A model generated the notes under the pieces. The model did not search any database, had not been told where the DNA came from, and saw only the letters and a list, made by a program, of their open reading frames with translations. A stretch of DNA of 64,000 bases. Source: Rotaria socialis (Eukaryota > Rotifera > Eurotatoria > Philodinida > Philodinidae). The position numbers were made by a program, and so were the translations under genes. The stretch lies in NCBI GenBank assembly GCA_905331475.1, contig CAJNYU010002384.1:62001-126000 (forward strand). The letters are read 5' to 3'. This document shows positions 63,701-64,000 of this stretch, in pieces (positions within the stretch are counted from its first letter, which is position 1; the number at the start of each line of letters is the position of its first letter).

Positions 63701-64000
63701 TTTGAAATGCACATGGGCCAACTTTTTGAGTAAACTTCAGTTGTTGAGATAATTTTTTTGCAAATGTTGCCGAAATAATACCAATGCCATCCGTAAAACA
63801 ATATTCACGTGAATTTTCACCGAGTGTTATTTTTGTTTTTAAATCAGGTATTTCTCCCCGTCGATTATTTTCAAGTTGAATACCTTGCAAACTTTTCGAA
63901 AACGATTGCCCTAACTAGATGGATAAGATATTCTTATAATATGAATATAAATGTACATAATTATTAACTCACACGAGCAGCTAGTTTAGCTACTGGGCGA
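60794..64000 (-). CDS. Cellular RNA-dependent RNA polymerase (RDR/QDE-1-type), 5' end beyond the window
   Basis: Eukaryotic RdRPs copy single-stranded RNA to feed small-RNA silencing. Exons: 64000-63973 (partial), 63914-63680, 63623-63030, 62956-62659, 62605-62510, 61755-61306 and 61256-60794, each joining in phase. Landmarks in order: PVAKLAARLGQSFSKS; FTDGIGIISATFAKKL; CAFQIRCGGYKGMVCLD; the 63623-63030 exon with SLLGVIDETQTLKYGEVFI; VVVTRNPCFHPGDIRKL; HRLKNVIVFPMNGPRPHP; then the catalytic loop SGGDLDGDTFWIS (DLDGD codons at 62829-62843), with all three Asp present; GEYIAADNLGLIANRHLAFAD; SVAVDFAKKGINAP; PHYMEK. The C-terminus is Lys/Arg-rich (RRRQMKKKNNRK). The short intron 62658-62606 is easily misread as coding. 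The intron 62509-61756 is 754 nt, far longer than the rest, and contains one ambiguous base. No inactivating change is seen. Confidence 0.95.
61800..62330. other. Atypical insert within the long RdRP intron
   Basis: Sequence inside the 754-nt intron that is GC-richer than other introns (61830-62120, many CG dinucleotides, words such as acggcg and cgacgg). It includes an N at 61906. Short inverted words (acagctat at about 61828, atagctgt at about 62055) hint at a small transposon, but no target duplication was found. Confidence 0.35.

Overview
The window is metazoan nuclear DNA: AT-rich, with genes split into many small exons separated by introns mostly 45-100 nt long with GT...AG ends. Animal-specific families (a p55/MPP MAGUK, RACGAP1, SAMD15, an SLC6 transporter, PPP2R3, a UBASH3-like phosphatase, NDRG) sit beside a cellular-type RNA-dependent RNA polymerase (RdRP). 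Compact introns plus an RdRP best fit a bdelloid rotifer (Rotaria or Adineta-like). That taxon is an inference and no marker gene proves it. I saw no rRNA, tRNA, CRISPR or prokaryotic operon.

Layout. 1-3178 (+): 3' part of an MPP2/MPP6-like MAGUK. 8060-9679 (-): a protein with a DUSP-like fold whose catalytic Cys and Arg are lost. 11438-12849 (-): an orphan protein with about 8 membrane spans. 13285-14935: a hAT-type transposon with perfect 8-bp target duplications. 17010-20909 (-): NDRG. 22768-23534: a CCCAGGTCG-ended element interrupted by a 400-bp hAT-like MITE. 24000-32900: gene-poor, with a further MITE candidate and a few exon-like scraps. 32980-35656 (-): RACGAP1/CYK-4. 36344-36989 (+): SAMD15-like. 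37062-42534 (-): SLC6 transporter. 45211-46053 (+): intronless tRNase Z-like MBL protein. 46439-51847 (-): PP2A B'' subunit PPP2R3 with two alternative 5' ends. 52695-55176 (-): UBASH3-like histidine phosphatase. 57433-59551: GC-rich repeat island and a second CCCAGG-ended element. 60794-64000 (-): 3' part of the RdRP.

The genes do not form an operon or one pathway; they are ordinary animal signalling, cytokinesis and transport genes. The RdRP is the most distinctive gene, as it would act in small-RNA amplification, and the transposon-rich spacers around it are the kind of target such a pathway silences (inference). Exon models were built by eye from splice sites and reading-frame continuity. 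For DUSP-like, 8-TM, RACGAP1, SAMD15, SLC6 and UBASH3-like the summed exon lengths are exact multiples of three; the RdRP exons I list also join in phase.
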